A stretch of 64,000 nucleotides of DNA. Origin: Chionoecetes opilio. Taxonomy: Eukaryota > Arthropoda > Malacostraca > Decapoda > Majidae. The position numbers and the translations under genes are program-made. Below are positions 38,091-51,289 of the stretch, in pieces (the first letter of the stretch is position 1; each line of letters opens with the position of its first letter). The stretch covers positions 507,294-571,293 of the forward strand of contig JACEEZ010020317.1 of the NCBI GenBank assembly GCA_016584305.1. The letters are read 5' to 3'. The notes below the pieces were generated by a model that made no database searches, was not told the DNA's origin, and worked only from the letters and a program-made list of their open reading frames with translations.

Positions 38091-38757
38091 TTGCTCTACA
38101 AGGCCCAGATACGGCCTTACTTAAGAGTACGCCGCCCTCTCCTGGATGTCGTGTGCTGCCTCGCACACTAGGAGGCTGGACAGCATCCAGCGTCGAGTCC
38201 TGCGACTGGTGGATGCTGCAGACCCCCCAGACCCACCACCCCAGTTCGAGCCGGTGAGTCTTCTTGACTTACTGGAACACCACAGGGACGTCGCGGCGCT
38301 TGTGGTATTCCACAAAGCACAGGTGCAGCGAGTGCCACACCTGGCTGGGTTACGACAGCCTCCGAGAATCGCCACGCGAAGCACGAGAACGGTGCTTACC
38401 AGTGGTGATGCAGTGGAGGTGCCGCGTTCCCGTGCCAGCCAGCAGCAACGCACCTTTGTGGGCCGCGTCTCCAGGATGTAGAACATTTTCACGGCTGCTG
38501 TCCCTCACATCCAGAAGATGAACACACAAAGTGTAAAGTTGGCGGCCAATCGGTGGAGACTGTCGAAGCCCACCCCGCTGACACTAGTGATACTGTGATA
38601 CTAGTGACAGCAACAGTGCCTCAACAAACACCTTAGTGATGCTTATATGTATATAATGTTAGTTTTTTAGGTCTTTGTATTTATGTGTATATAGCTATAT
38701 TTACTTGCCCTTAAGATAGGTAGCACACGACAGTGCACCTTTGGGCTTCATGTATAT
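38091..38757 (+). pseudogene. Non-LTR retrotransposon C-terminus and 3' UTR, 5'-truncated
   Basis: The last roughly 150 codons of a LINE ORF2, downstream of the RT domain: LLYKAQIRPYL (start), SHTRRLDSIQRR, LRLVDAADPPDPPPQFEPVS, LLEHHRDVAALVVFHKAQVQ and RTFVGRVSRM, with a frame change near 38130 and a stop where a Trp would fit (38479). A 3' UTR follows, interrupted at 38758 by an hAT element and resuming at 42314 with TGTATAATTATG and an A-rich tail (AAATAAAAAAATAAAA) that runs into (GA)n. GA arrays therefore bound it on both sides. Clade not assigned. Confidence 0.75.
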
Positions 38758-39069
38758 GCATAGGTGGGCGCGATAACGAAAAAATTTATCACGGTAACCG
38801 ATAAATCGATAACGATAACCTTATCGGCGATAACCGATAATCGATAACTGGCGATAAATGTATCGTCCGATAAGGCGATAACCGATAAATCGATAAATCC
38901 AAAATTCCGATACTAGCGATAGCGATATTGATATTTTAAATAAAAAATCTTAAATGGATCTTAAATGGATGAAATAAATCTTTTAATAGTAAACTGTTAG
39001 AAAACCCTTCATTTACCTTTTGCACACTAATATCTTCTAAATTCAATGTTTATCCTGTCTCTTCACTAA

Positions 39070-41726
39070 TAGTACAGGAGCGTTAGTAAAAATTTAACGA
39101 AAACCTAGAAAAAAATAGTAGAAAGCTGATTTTTTCAGGGGAGCTCCAGAAAACCATAAGCATGTCCACTGTGCAAAGTTCTACAAATTCAACCTGGTGG
39201 CATTTTCAGAATTGAAGATGGCCGCTATAACAATTTGCGATAAATGGTTAAAATACCAAAATCGGCATAACTGGCAACTTATTACAGTGGACCCATGTCA
39301 TGTTCATTTTGAGTTAAAATAATTAGCATAAAGTGTAATTACTAGTATATTATAATAATAGTGAGTGATAATTAGCATAAATTATAATTAATAGTATATT
39401 ATAATAATAATAATTATTATAATAATAATTTTCTCGTTTTTCAGGTGCTGTCATGATGGCCGAGTTTTGCAGTATTCCCACATGCGGTAAGCAGATCACA
39501 TCAGATCGTGCAGAGGTCCATGATAAGGGCCTTGAGGGACTCCTACGAGCCAGCATTGAAAGAGAAGATGGTTTGCAGTCTGTATTTGAGAGGAAGAGGT
39601 CACAATTGCCAGTCCCAGTCCATGGTAAATGTCGTCGCGAATACATTCGACCATGCAGTATTACTTCTTACAAAAGGAAAAGGGAAGAAGAGCCATTGGA
39701 CTCTGATTGGGGCACATCATCTTCAAAATTACGTTCAAGAACTCGAGTTTTCAATATAAAAGAAGATTGTCTCTATTGTGCAAAGACTGTAATAGACTAC
39801 AATGTAGAAACAAAGATACCCCGCAACCGTCGGGTACGGGCACATGATGCTATGACAAAAGGCACCCTTCAAAGCGTAATTGAGAAAGCTGGCGATCGCC
39901 ATGATGAGTGGGGAGATGCTGTTAGACTTCGCGTATCCAATGAGTTAGATTTTATTGCTGCTGAAGTCAAGTACCACCATGACTGTCAGGTTCTCTTCTA
40001 TGCTGGCAAACAATATCCAAGCGAGAATACCCGTGATGGATATCAACGGGGCCGACCTGTCAATGCCACAAAACACGCGGCATTCCAGAAGTTGTGCCAA
40101 TTTATACGCGACAATGATGAATGTCAATATTCACTTGCAGAACTTATGACTTTGATGGACGACTATTTAGATGGAGAAGAGGGCTACAACCCCAAAAGGC
40201 TAGGACAGAAATTGGAGGAATGTTTCGGGCAGAACATTGTTCGGACTTGTGATATTGGAAAACAGACCATATATACTTTCTTAGATGAAAGTAACCACAT
40301 CCTTAGAAGTAATTATGAGTCCAGTAACATGACAAAAGATTCAATCATAGATATGGCAGCTGCAATCATACAAGATGATGTAAAGTCTGTAGCATATGTT
40401 AACTCTGAATACCCGACAATGACACAATTGCAAGACAGTGATAAAATGGTGCCTGACTCTTTGAAACGACTACTGAGTGGTATAATCAAATCAAAATCTG
40501 ACAAGAGTGTCAGTGAGTGGGAACTGATACTGACTTGCTGGTGATGATGGTCGCACAAGCCACCCCGAACATGAATCTTCATATGCTCTGTGGATGGAAC
40601 CCTTTGCATGTGTACTGTATACGTGAAATCCAGGAAGCTTGTTCTATCATTAAACAACACCTGATGTTTGTACATGCAATCACTGGATGTGATACTGTGT
40701 CTTCCATATACAATCAAGGGATAAAAAGGGCCCTTCAGCTGTTCAATAGTGATGACAATTGGGACTGTTTGAGTGTTTTCTCTCAGTCTGACAGCAGTCA
40801 GGATGAGATAGCACGCATAGGAGAGTTGTTTCTACTAAAGCTGTATGGAGCTGTCCGGTCAAATTCACTGGACAAGCATCGCTATGTTATGTACTTCCGA
40901 TCTACACGTAGAGCGTCCTTATCCTCATCTGGTTTCAAGTTGGAATCAATCCCTCCAACTTCAGCAGCTGCCAAGTTCCATAGTTATAGAACATACCATG
41001 CTGCTCAGCAATGGCAGGGAAATGAGCTACCACCAAATGAGTGGGGGTGGGAGTACAGAGAGGGGATACTTGTTCCAATCTATACCGATAGGCCTGTTGC
41101 TCCCGAGAAGGTACTGAAAATGGCATCTTGCGGCTGCAAGGTAGGGTGTGGAAAGTCATGTCGTTGTTACAAGGCACGGATGGAGTGTACCATAATGTGC
41201 ACTGGTTGCAGTGGGTACAATTGTAAAAATTCGCATGTTCTTGATGTGCAAGGCGAAGGGGATACCACTGATTAGACATTCCTTCAACATATGGTTGAGT
41301 TATTTGTGGTTTCTAATTGGTGTTTTGTACAATATAACATAGTTTGGCTATTATAAATGTAACGTACATACAATAGTTGTGGTATTATTAAAATTAAAAA
41401 AATTAAAAAATAAATTTTCTTCACCTTATTGAATTTATGCTAATTATGTCAACTCAAAATATTGTTTATGGCTCCATTGTATTCAGCACACTCTAAAACA
41501 TAGATGTACACACAAAAATCTTATTACTACGAACTCGGATGGATGATCATAGTACTTTTCATTTTATCGTTAATTGTGATGGCGGCCATTTTGAATTATG
41601 AAAATGCCACGAGGTTGAATTTGCAGAACTTTGCATAAGGGCGATATATACAATAATTTGGAGCTCTCCTGAAAAAATCAGCTTTCTACTATTTATTTTC
41701 ACCTTTTAGCTAATGCTCCTGTACTA
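39070..41726 (+). mobile_element. A3: Academ-like transposon, core-deleted, nested in hAT
   Basis: Left end TAGTACAGGAGCGTTAG and right end (reverse complement) TAGTACAGGAGCATTAG. The inverted repeat extends for about 170 bp, including GTAGAAAGCTGATTTTTTCA, CAAAGTTCT-CAAATTCAACC and GGCATTTTCA-AATT. Target duplication TAA (39067-39069 and 41727-41729). The coding part lacks the transposase core. Because it interrupts the hAT element, it is younger than the hAT insertion. Confidence 0.85.
39453..41275 (+). pseudogene. Academ-like transposase with central deletion
   Basis: ATG at 39453, 8 bases after acceptor TTTTTCAG. N-terminal half: first finger ending VHGKCRREYI; second finger CLYCAKTV...YHHDCQVLFY (about 39765-40000); helical region to KSDKSVSE (about 40515). 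It then jumps to the last part of the nuclease: GTDTDLLVMMVA, HAITGCDTVSSIY (about 40672) and cysteine cluster CGCKVGC...CRC...CTIMC (41122-41230), ending with TAG/TTAG at 41275. About 600 codons present in A1 and A2 (DDE-like core, IDG and EEAD motifs) are absent. The deletion joint near 40510-40530 also changes frame. Non-functional as nuclease or transposase but retains DNA-binding fingers. Confidence 0.85.
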
Positions 41727-41794
41727 TAATGAAAAGTACTGTTTTTAAGTAAAATATTTACATTTGAAAGTTTAAACTAAAAAAAATGTCTTTT

Positions 41795-42000
41795 GCACAG
41801 CCACAGTCTAGACCAGGTTCTGCAGCATGTTCCACTTCATAAACATGAGCATGTTGAATTTTTCATCAGACAGGGAGCTCCTCTTGGCCCTGTTGATGTC
41901 CTTGCCAAGGGAGAACAAGCGCTCCACCGCGGCGCTGGACGGAAAAAAATCATCAAAGAACGCGTAAAACCGGAAGCGCGCAGGAGCAACACCTCCCCGT
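41795..42000 (-). pseudogene. hAT transposase C-terminal dimerisation fragment
   Basis: Translating the minus strand through about 41945-41830 gives SSAAVERLFSLGKDINRAKR followed by SSLSDEKFNMLMFMK, the typical hATC block (S-A-ERLFS---D----KR--L--) that mediates dimerisation. Only this piece remains. Confidence 0.8.
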
Positions 42001-42352
42001 CCGACAGCTGGTGAGAGACTGAAGCTGAGCGAACGTTTTGAGAAGACGTCAAGACGGTTAGCTGGGTTTAGACCGTTGTTCGGTTTCCAGCTCGGACCTA
42101 CCTATTTCTGCCTCCAAGGCACGCGCGGCTCGCCCCTGTGCTAAACTGGAAAAAAATATATATAATTATCGATTATCGCTAGTTTGGAACCAAAAGTATC
42201 GGCGATACCGATGAATTGATAACACGGGAATTTTTTTATCGGATAGCCGATAACCCGATATCGTTATCGCGATAAATTATCGCGATAATTTATCGCGATA
42301 ACGCCCACCTATGTGTATAATTATGTATGTTTAAATAAAAAAAATAAAAAAA

Positions 42353-42356
<4 letters not shown>

Positions 42357-42446
<90 letters not shown>

Positions 42447-42450
42447 GGGG
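42357..42450. repeat. (GA)n microsatellite with G run
   Basis: GA array ending in about 12 G. It is the right-hand array of the LINE/hAT/A3 nest. Confidence 0.95.
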
Positions 42451-42456
42451 AAGAGA

Positions 42457-42560
42457 GAGAGGTGAGGTGTGGACCGTGTGGTGAGGTCAAATGTCACTAC
42501 AGGGGTATGAGTCAATCAGGATATATGAGTCTTCCATCAAACTCAAGAGTGGGTGGAGCC
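42457..42560 (+). other. Paralogous empty site of A2
   Basis: This segment (GTGAGGTGTGGACCGTG, CACTACAGGGGTATGA, TCAAACTCAAGAG, GGGTGGAGCCAAG) is homologous to the left flank of A2 (31960-32044) joined to its right flank (37657-37670), with a single AGT where A2 has AAT on each side. Confidence 0.85.
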
Positions 42561-43670
42561 AAGCGGTTGGAGGAGGCGCCAATGCGGGAAGCTGAAGCGG
42601 CCTGCCGAAAAGGAAGCGTATTGGGAATATGCCCCCCTCCCCCCATCGAAGCGTTGTGTCCACTTCTGCCTCTTTAATGGAAGACTCCTGGTCTCTCTAC
42701 TGTCAATTAATCCTAAGGAGTTATTCTGCTTTACCGAATGTAGGAAATAAAGTAGCAAATAATATGGTGTTGGGAAAAGTAACAAAATACCCTAACCTAA
42801 CCTAAATTTTGCTCCATTATTTTTTCTTGATACATTCTTATCGATTACCTGCCTCATTACCCATCACAATGAAAAGTTTGGGTGGGTGAGGTAAGATCAA
42901 TTTTGGGGTCCTATTTCTATTATTGTTCTTATTGATATCAGTTCTTATTGATACAAGAACATATTTTTTCGTTAATTTGAAGTCTTTTCGTTACTTCACT
43001 TTTCTTGCGTTTTGTCTGACGCATTGCGAATAATTCTTAAGAGATAGATATTTTTATGTAATTGTAATTTCGCATCCAGAACTGGCTCTCAAAGAATAGT
43101 ATTTTTCCTTAACACGGACAAGAACACGACCAAATATTAACAATCTACATGTAGTATCTGTCTCTACTCTCTACTTAGTCTACTCATTTATTTTTACTCT
43201 AAGAAATTGTTTCTTCACGTTTGCTAACTAAAAACATCTGTTGCACTTATTGCCTTGAAAGCGTCTTCCTCATTTCTTTCTTGTCAGGAATAACATAATT
43301 TTTTAACTTGTTCCACCGCTGTGTCCATCATGGTCCTGCATAGCGTTTGCCACAAATGGTTGCAACAATGAGACAGCGAAGGCTGCGGTGAACACTCACC
43401 CATACACTCGTGCATGCGACCTTATTACCGTCAGGGTCTATATAGGGTCAGTCCGTTCCGCCCCCTTGGGCTGAGCTAAATGATGGCACTGGGTATATGA
43501 TGGTTGCTGGTCACAAGAAGAAGAAGAAGAAGGTTTTCTCTGGGCATAATTTTGCTGAAAGAACCTATAGGGAACTTAATGGTAAACTAAACCATATCGT
43601 AATATTTATTAATATTTCTTTTAACATAATTTTTCGCAATATTTATTATTATTTCCTTTAACTTTATTTG
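42561..43670. other. No gene; short CCTAA run
   Basis: AT-rich sequence. A short CCCTAACCTAACCTAA lies at 42790-42805. No coding signal is recognised. Confidence 0.45.
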
Positions 43671-43672
43671 TG

Positions 43673-43675
<3 letters not shown>

Positions 43676-43709
<34 letters not shown>

Positions 43710-43941
43710 CTTGTGTGTTTGTGTGTGTGTGTGTGTGTATGTGTGTGTGTGTGTGTGTGTGAGCTTGTGTGAGTTTGTGTGTGTGTATGTGTATGTGTGG
43801 GTGTGTGTGTGTGTGTGGGTGTTGGTGTGGGTGTGGGGGTAGGGGTGGGGTGTGTGTGGGGTGGGTGTGTTTGTGTGTGTGGGGGGGGGGTGAGTATGGG
43901 TGTGTGGGGGGGTGGGGGGGTGGGTGTGTGTGTGGGGGGGG

Positions 43942-43970
<29 letters not shown>
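43676..43970. repeat. (GT)n and GTGTGGG-rich tract, then (GA)n
   Basis: GT array that becomes G-rich (GGGTGTGGG runs) and ends in GA. Frames on both strands are repeat translations. Confidence 0.95.
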
Positions 43971-43984
<14 letters not shown>

Positions 43985-44230
43985 ACGAAAGGTTTAGAGA
44001 TAAGGAGTGTGGTTCTCTCCCTTGGGATATCACAGATCGGGTTACTACGGCCAGGCCACCTGCTGCGCATGACTCTTTAGACCTCACTGCATTTCCACTA
44101 CAGGATATGTATATTAAGTATAAAACGTTTTTTGGTAACTCCCTCTCTTTTACTCATATCATAATTACAGTAATCCAACAATGACATGCGATATTGAATA
44201 CTATTAGAAGTATCGATGGTAACCATATAA

Positions 44231-44272
44231 AGTGTGTGTGTTTGTATTTGTGTGTGTATGTGTGTGTGAGGT

Positions 44273-44306
<34 letters not shown>

Positions 44307-44322
44307 TGTGTGTGTGTTTGTA

Positions 44323-44353
<31 letters not shown>

Positions 44354-44356
44354 AAG
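44231..44356. repeat. (GT)n then (GA)n microsatellite
   Basis: GT array with TATG interruptions followed by a short GA stretch. Confidence 0.95.
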
Positions 44357-44411
44357 AGAGAGCATGGTTAAAAGCGGGCAACGATAACTTTGACTGGCGA
44401 CAGAGCTCTCC

Positions 44412-45796
44412 GTAAAGCCGGTATTACATAGGCACTTCTCTGCTCAGTGAGCAGCTGCTCACTGAGCAGATTTCACTGAGCTGCTCAACGAAACTATTAC
44501 ACGGTGATCTGTGTTTTGATGAGCAAAATGCATACAGACCTGAGTGCGGTTATGATACAAATGATCATAGCGCTTCGTAATAAGCGGTGCTTGTTGTAAT
44601 GGAGATAGCTTTATTTTGCGCAAAAAAAAAAAAAAAAAAAAAAAAGTATACTTTGTGGTTAAAGTTAGGTTAGGTGTGTGAATACAACCTATAAGGTTAG
44701 GTTAGGTTTCATTAAAACCTTTAAGGTTAGGTTAGGTTTCATTAAAACCTTTAAGGTTAGGTTAGGTTTCATTAAAACCTATAAGGTTAGGTTAGGTTTC
44801 ATTATTATTATAATTTTTTTTTTTTTTGGGGGGGGGGGTTGCGCAAAATAAAACTATCTCCATTAGAACAAGCACCTATTGTAGGCCAAGAAAAATAGTT
44901 GGTGTCTCTGAAAACGACCGCGAAACTCGCGTCCATTATTACCAAAAGTTGTTTCGTAGTCTATATGAAACCATAGTCGTTTCGTACACTCAGCGCAGAG
45001 TTGAACTTGACTACTAGAGTTACGAAATGACACCAGGTATGTACGAAAATACTCAAAATCAGTGTACGAAACTAACTACTTTCAATTCAATATACCTAAT
45101 TAAGAAAGGTTTTTTGATTAGGCCAAAGGTTTTTGATTCATTTAAACTTCCTGTAATCCCCGAGAGTAGCTTCTATGGACCACTGTGGCCCGCGCCGTAC
45201 CCGTGGCCGCGGCGGTACGGGGCTGACGCCGTTATAGTGGACGAGAACTACGCGTTCGCTCTTTAGGTCAGACACACACACTCGGGGGCTAACACCGCAC
45301 TCTTAGCCTCTCTCGCTTTACCATATACACCACACCTGTCACTACACACCTGTACGGCCTCGCAACACACCTGTCGCCTGTGTATCACCGTAAATAAATT
45401 ACTTAGAAGGTTAGGCTTCTTAGGTATTGAGGGTATGTTTTCTTTTTTAATGTTTTTTTAATAAATAAAGGGCTATATATGTTCCATATTGTAGGATGTG
45501 CCTGAACTATGTCAATCAGTAAGCTTTCCATCTCGTCTGTCCAGTCAGCAGGCATGTTGATGTCTTCTTGAGAGTTTTAGAAGAAAATGATCTTGCAATA
45601 AATAATATAGTCATCCACTAATTACGGTCCTTTATAACAGAAAACGTTTTTGCTCACTCAAATGACGAGCAAAAATAGCTTCGAAGTAGTTCCCTGTTTG
45701 CTCAACCAAACAGGCTTTCATTGAGCAAAATCCTCAAAGCTGCTCACTGAGCACTGCTCACTGAGCAGAAAAGTGCCCGTGTAATAGCCGCTTTAG
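44412..45796. mobile_element. Non-autonomous inverted-repeat transposon, about 1.4 kb
   Basis: Ends AAAGCCGGTATTACATAGGC and (reverse complement of the right) AAAGCGGCTATTACACGGGC, continuing through CACTT-TCTGCTCAGTGAGCAG. Many GCTCACTGAGCAG palindromes lie in both subterminal regions. An inner inverted repeat (TGCTTGTT-TAATGGAGATAG, TTATTTTGCGCAA near 44590 and 44840) encloses an A run, a TTAGG-like minisatellite and a T run. TAA/TTA flank the ends, which would fit a PIF/Harbinger-like TWA target, but this is weak. No transposase frame. Confidence 0.7.
44664..44802. repeat. 30-31-bp minisatellite with TTAGG units
   Basis: Four units of GGTTAGGTTAGGTTTCATTA plus AAACCTTTAA, flanked by an A run on the left and a T/G run on the right. 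Confidence 0.92.
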
Positions 45797-46041
45797 GCAG
45801 CGGAGAGCAGTGACAGTTTCAATGTTCAGGCGATAACTGACCCCGTGACCCCGCCCAACCCCTCGGTGTCAGTACCCGTTGACGTCACGATCCAGTGCAA
45901 CGAGTATACAAGTGACTTCAGTTAACTAGACTGGTGACTTCAGACTTCTGTTCTAAAGTCTATGGCATTCAAAGAGGCACATATACACATAATGCAGATC
46001 TGGAAATCTGGGGATTTATATTCTTGTGTGTCCATTTACGT

Positions 46042-46046
<5 letters not shown>

Positions 46047-46071
<25 letters not shown>
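46047..46071. repeat. (CT)n microsatellite
   Basis: A 25-bp CT array immediately 5' of the first CR1-group LINE copy. Confidence 0.9.
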
Positions 46072-46072
<1 letters not shown>

Positions 46073-46297
46073 TGCTAATAACATTAAAGATACACAAGAG
46101 CCATTTAACATATATCTTCCAGAACCACTCCCTTTTTCTTTTTATTTAAGACCTACAACACCAGCTGAAATCAAATCAGTAATTGCAAATATGAAAGTTA
46201 CATCTCCTGGCCATGATGAAATAAATATGAAAATAATAAAAGAATGCTCTGAAATAATTTCACCATTTCTAGTATTCATCTATAATAATACAAGCGA

Positions 46298-46379
<82 letters not shown>
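46298..46379. repeat. (GT)n microsatellite
   Basis: 82-bp GT array inside the insertion that splits the LINE. Confidence 0.96.
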
Positions 46380-46381
<2 letters not shown>

Positions 46382-46565
46382 GCTCTGGGTGCCGCCCCCT
46401 GTGGCGGAATCCCCTCATATGGCACAGTTTTGGAATCGGGTCGACCAGGGGAAGGTTTTAAGCCCACTTATGAGATGATCCGATCACTTTTTTCTTTTTT
46501 TTCTTAGCAGCCTATTAGCGAGAATTGTGGAAAAAAAGTGGCTTGCGAGAATTGAGGAAACCTTG

Positions 46566-47030
46566 ATGTAGGGTGATGGGTAATGGGTGAGTGAATGGGT
46601 GGGGTGATGGGTAATGGGTGTGGGGTGATGGGTGAGTGAATGGGTGGGGGGTGATGGGTTGGGGGTGATGGGTGATGGGTGAGGGAATAGGTTGGGGGTG
46701 ATGGGTAATGGGTGAGTGAATGGGTGGGTGGTGATGAGTAATGGGTGAATGAATGGGTGGGGGGTGATGGGTAATGGGTGAGTGAATGGGTGGGGGGTGA
46801 TGGGTAATGGGTGAGTGAATGGGTGGGGGTGATGGGTAATGGGTGAGTGAATGGGTGGGGGGTGATGGGTAATGGGTGAGTGAATGGGTGGGGGGTGATG
46901 GGTAATGGGTGAGTGAATGGGTGGGGGGTGATGAGTAATGGGTGAGTGAATGGGTGGGGGGTGATGGGTAATGGGTGAGTGAATGGGTTGGGGGTGATGT
47001 GAATGGGTTGGGGGTGATGTGAATGGGTTG
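46566..47030. repeat. 32-bp minisatellite, about 14 units
   Basis: Unit GATGGGTAATGGGTGAGTGA plus ATGGGTGGGGG, with 1-3 base length variants. The minus-strand frame (ITHHPPPIHSP repeats) is a translation of the repeat and not judged a gene. Confidence 0.93.
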
Positions 47031-48671
47031 GCGTTAATATACATTTCTACATCCATGATTTCATGAAAGTTAGAAGGGGCTATCTGGAGAGTCTGTGTTT
47101 GGTGGGCCGAAGGCCCACCAATAGCCCTCCACAGGAGCTAGCCAAAAAGTCCGCCCGGAGGGCGGCTTTGCGGCTAGTTATAAATAAATCATTTCAAGAG
47201 GGTACCTTTCCAGATCGAATGATAATTGCTCGAATTGTCCCTTTTTTCAAGAAAGGTGACAATTCTTTACTGCAAAAGTATAGACCAATTTCAATATTGC
47301 CAAGCTTTAGTAAAGTTTTTGAAAAAGTAATGGTAATGAGATTAATGGGTTACCTCTCAAAACACTCAATTTTAACTCCAACTCAACATGGATTCCGTCC
47401 CCAGTTTTCCACTGAATTAGCAGTCTACCATATCTGTCAGAACATTTACAATGCACTGGACAATAAAATGCTACAAATAACAGTTTTTTGTGACCTCACA
47501 AAAGCATTTGACACAATTTCTCACACAGTCTTATTACACAAATTATCTATCTATGGAATACGTGGTAATGCTCACAACTGGTTCAAAAGTTATTTAAGTC
47601 ATAGAAAGCAATATACATCATATAATAATACATCATCTCCTTATAATGACATCACATGTGGAGTACGCCAGGGTTCAATTCTTGGTCCTGTACTTTTCTT
47701 AATATACATAAATGACATCATTCGTAGCAGTAATAAACTTAAATTCATACTTTTCGCTGATGATACCACAATCTTCATTCAAGGCCACAATCTTGAAAAT
47801 ATTACAATTACATTGAATGAAGAATTAAATAAAGTTTCAAATTGGATTAAGAGCAACAAATTAACTTCAAGTATTAATAAAACTTGCTTTATGGTTTCCA
47901 GTCCCCTTATGACTCAGCCAGTACACACACAAATAAAGATAAATAATTTCTATCATTACATGAGGTTTTCGAATTTAAATTTCTAGGGATATATATAGAT
48001 AGTAAGTTGAAATGGAAAGAACATATTGATATGGTGAAATCTAGGATATCGTTATACACAGGCATACTTTACAGACTAAGGCACTATTTGAATGTAAAAT
48101 GTTTACTACAAGTTTATTTTACCTTAATATATCGACATCTTTTATATTGTTCATCTTTATGGGGAGGTGCCTATAAAACCTTCATTGACAGCCTCTTTAT
48201 TAGTCAGAAAAAGTTGTTACGTGTTATGTTCTTTAAAAATCGTTATGACCATACCATCAGTATTTTCCGAGACTTCAAGTTATTAAAGCTTCCAGATATC
48301 ATACTCCTTCAAACCAACCTTTTTGTACATAAATCCATACACTCTTTACCTTTAGACCTTGGCTTTAGAGCAATACCCTACAATGTAACCCGAAGACCAC
48401 ATGATTTACGTATACGGACATCACATGCACAACAGAGTATCTTGTCAAGAGGAACTAAAAGCTGGAACAACTTACCAGAACATTTTATTACTGATGAAAA
48501 CTTAAAATCTTTCAAACGTAACTTGATAAAAAGCATGCTTGACAAATACAATGAAAATTTATAAACTCTTTACAACCATAAATGTCATATTGTGTATTTT
48601 GAAATTTCACTGTTATGTGTTTTGTTTTTTTACATTATTGGCCATTGCACATTATTCCAAATGATAGGATC

Positions 48672-48709
<38 letters not shown>

Positions 48710-48964
48710 CGTTTTTTTTTATGGTTATTAAGATTTTTTTTTTTTATGCATTTAAAATGAATGGTTTACTATTGTTAACTTCCATATTATCATCCATAAA
48801 ATGTTATATTTTCAAAATGGCCTGACCAGTCCCTTGCTATGTTATTATGTATTATAGCTTTCAGGTCCTATAAAAGCTTCGGCTTATTGGACCTGGCGTT
48901 ATCACTATATGTAATATGTTCATATGTACAAAACTACATGGCCAAATAAATATATCAATATCAA

Positions 48965-49649
<685 letters not shown>

Positions 49650-49724
<75 letters not shown>
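49650..49724. repeat. (CT)n microsatellite
   Basis: CT array immediately 5' of the second CR1-group LINE copy. Confidence 0.96.
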
Positions 49725-50976
<1,252 letters not shown>

Positions 50977-51082
50977 TTATCCACGTGAGTTTAATGACCC
51001 GTCTAACGTGCGTGATCAAGGGAAATATATTACACGTTATTTGTTAAGTTTGATATATTTTGACCAACATAAACTTCAATAG

Positions 51083-51286
<204 letters not shown>

Positions 51287-51289
51287 GTA

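Larger units (their letters stand above)
38758..42313 (-). mobile_element. hAT DNA transposon, degraded, containing A3
   Basis: Terminal inverted repeat CATAGGTGGGCG at both ends, followed by dense CGATAA/TTATCG subterminal motifs (38770-38900 and 42165-42300). Flanks TGTATATG (38750-38757) and TGTATAAT (42314-42321) agree at 6 of 8 positions, compatible with an 8-bp hAT duplication. On the minus strand near 41830-41945 lies a recognisable hAT dimerisation segment. The rest of the transposase is missing. A3 is inserted at 39070. Without A3 it would be about 0.9 kb, so it is a non-autonomous deletion derivative. Confidence 0.8.
46283..47172. other. Insertion of about 0.9 kb splitting the CR1-group LINE
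   Basis: It separates two halves of one coding region (FIYNN before, INKSFQEG after). Contents: an 82-bp GT array (46298-46379); a GC-rich stretch with short hairpins (CCGCCCCCTGTGGCGG; later GGTGGGCCGAAGGCCCACC and CCGCCCGGAGGGCGG); and a 32-bp minisatellite. The flanking LINE sequence reads TATAATAA on the left and TATAAATAA on the right, perhaps an imperfect target duplication. No protein is recognised. Confidence 0.6.

Noticed and set aside
46484..47056. Minus-strand 190-codon His/Pro-rich repeat protein
   Set aside because: It is the 32-bp minisatellite read in one frame, within a segment that interrupts a LINE; unit lengths vary without regard to frame.
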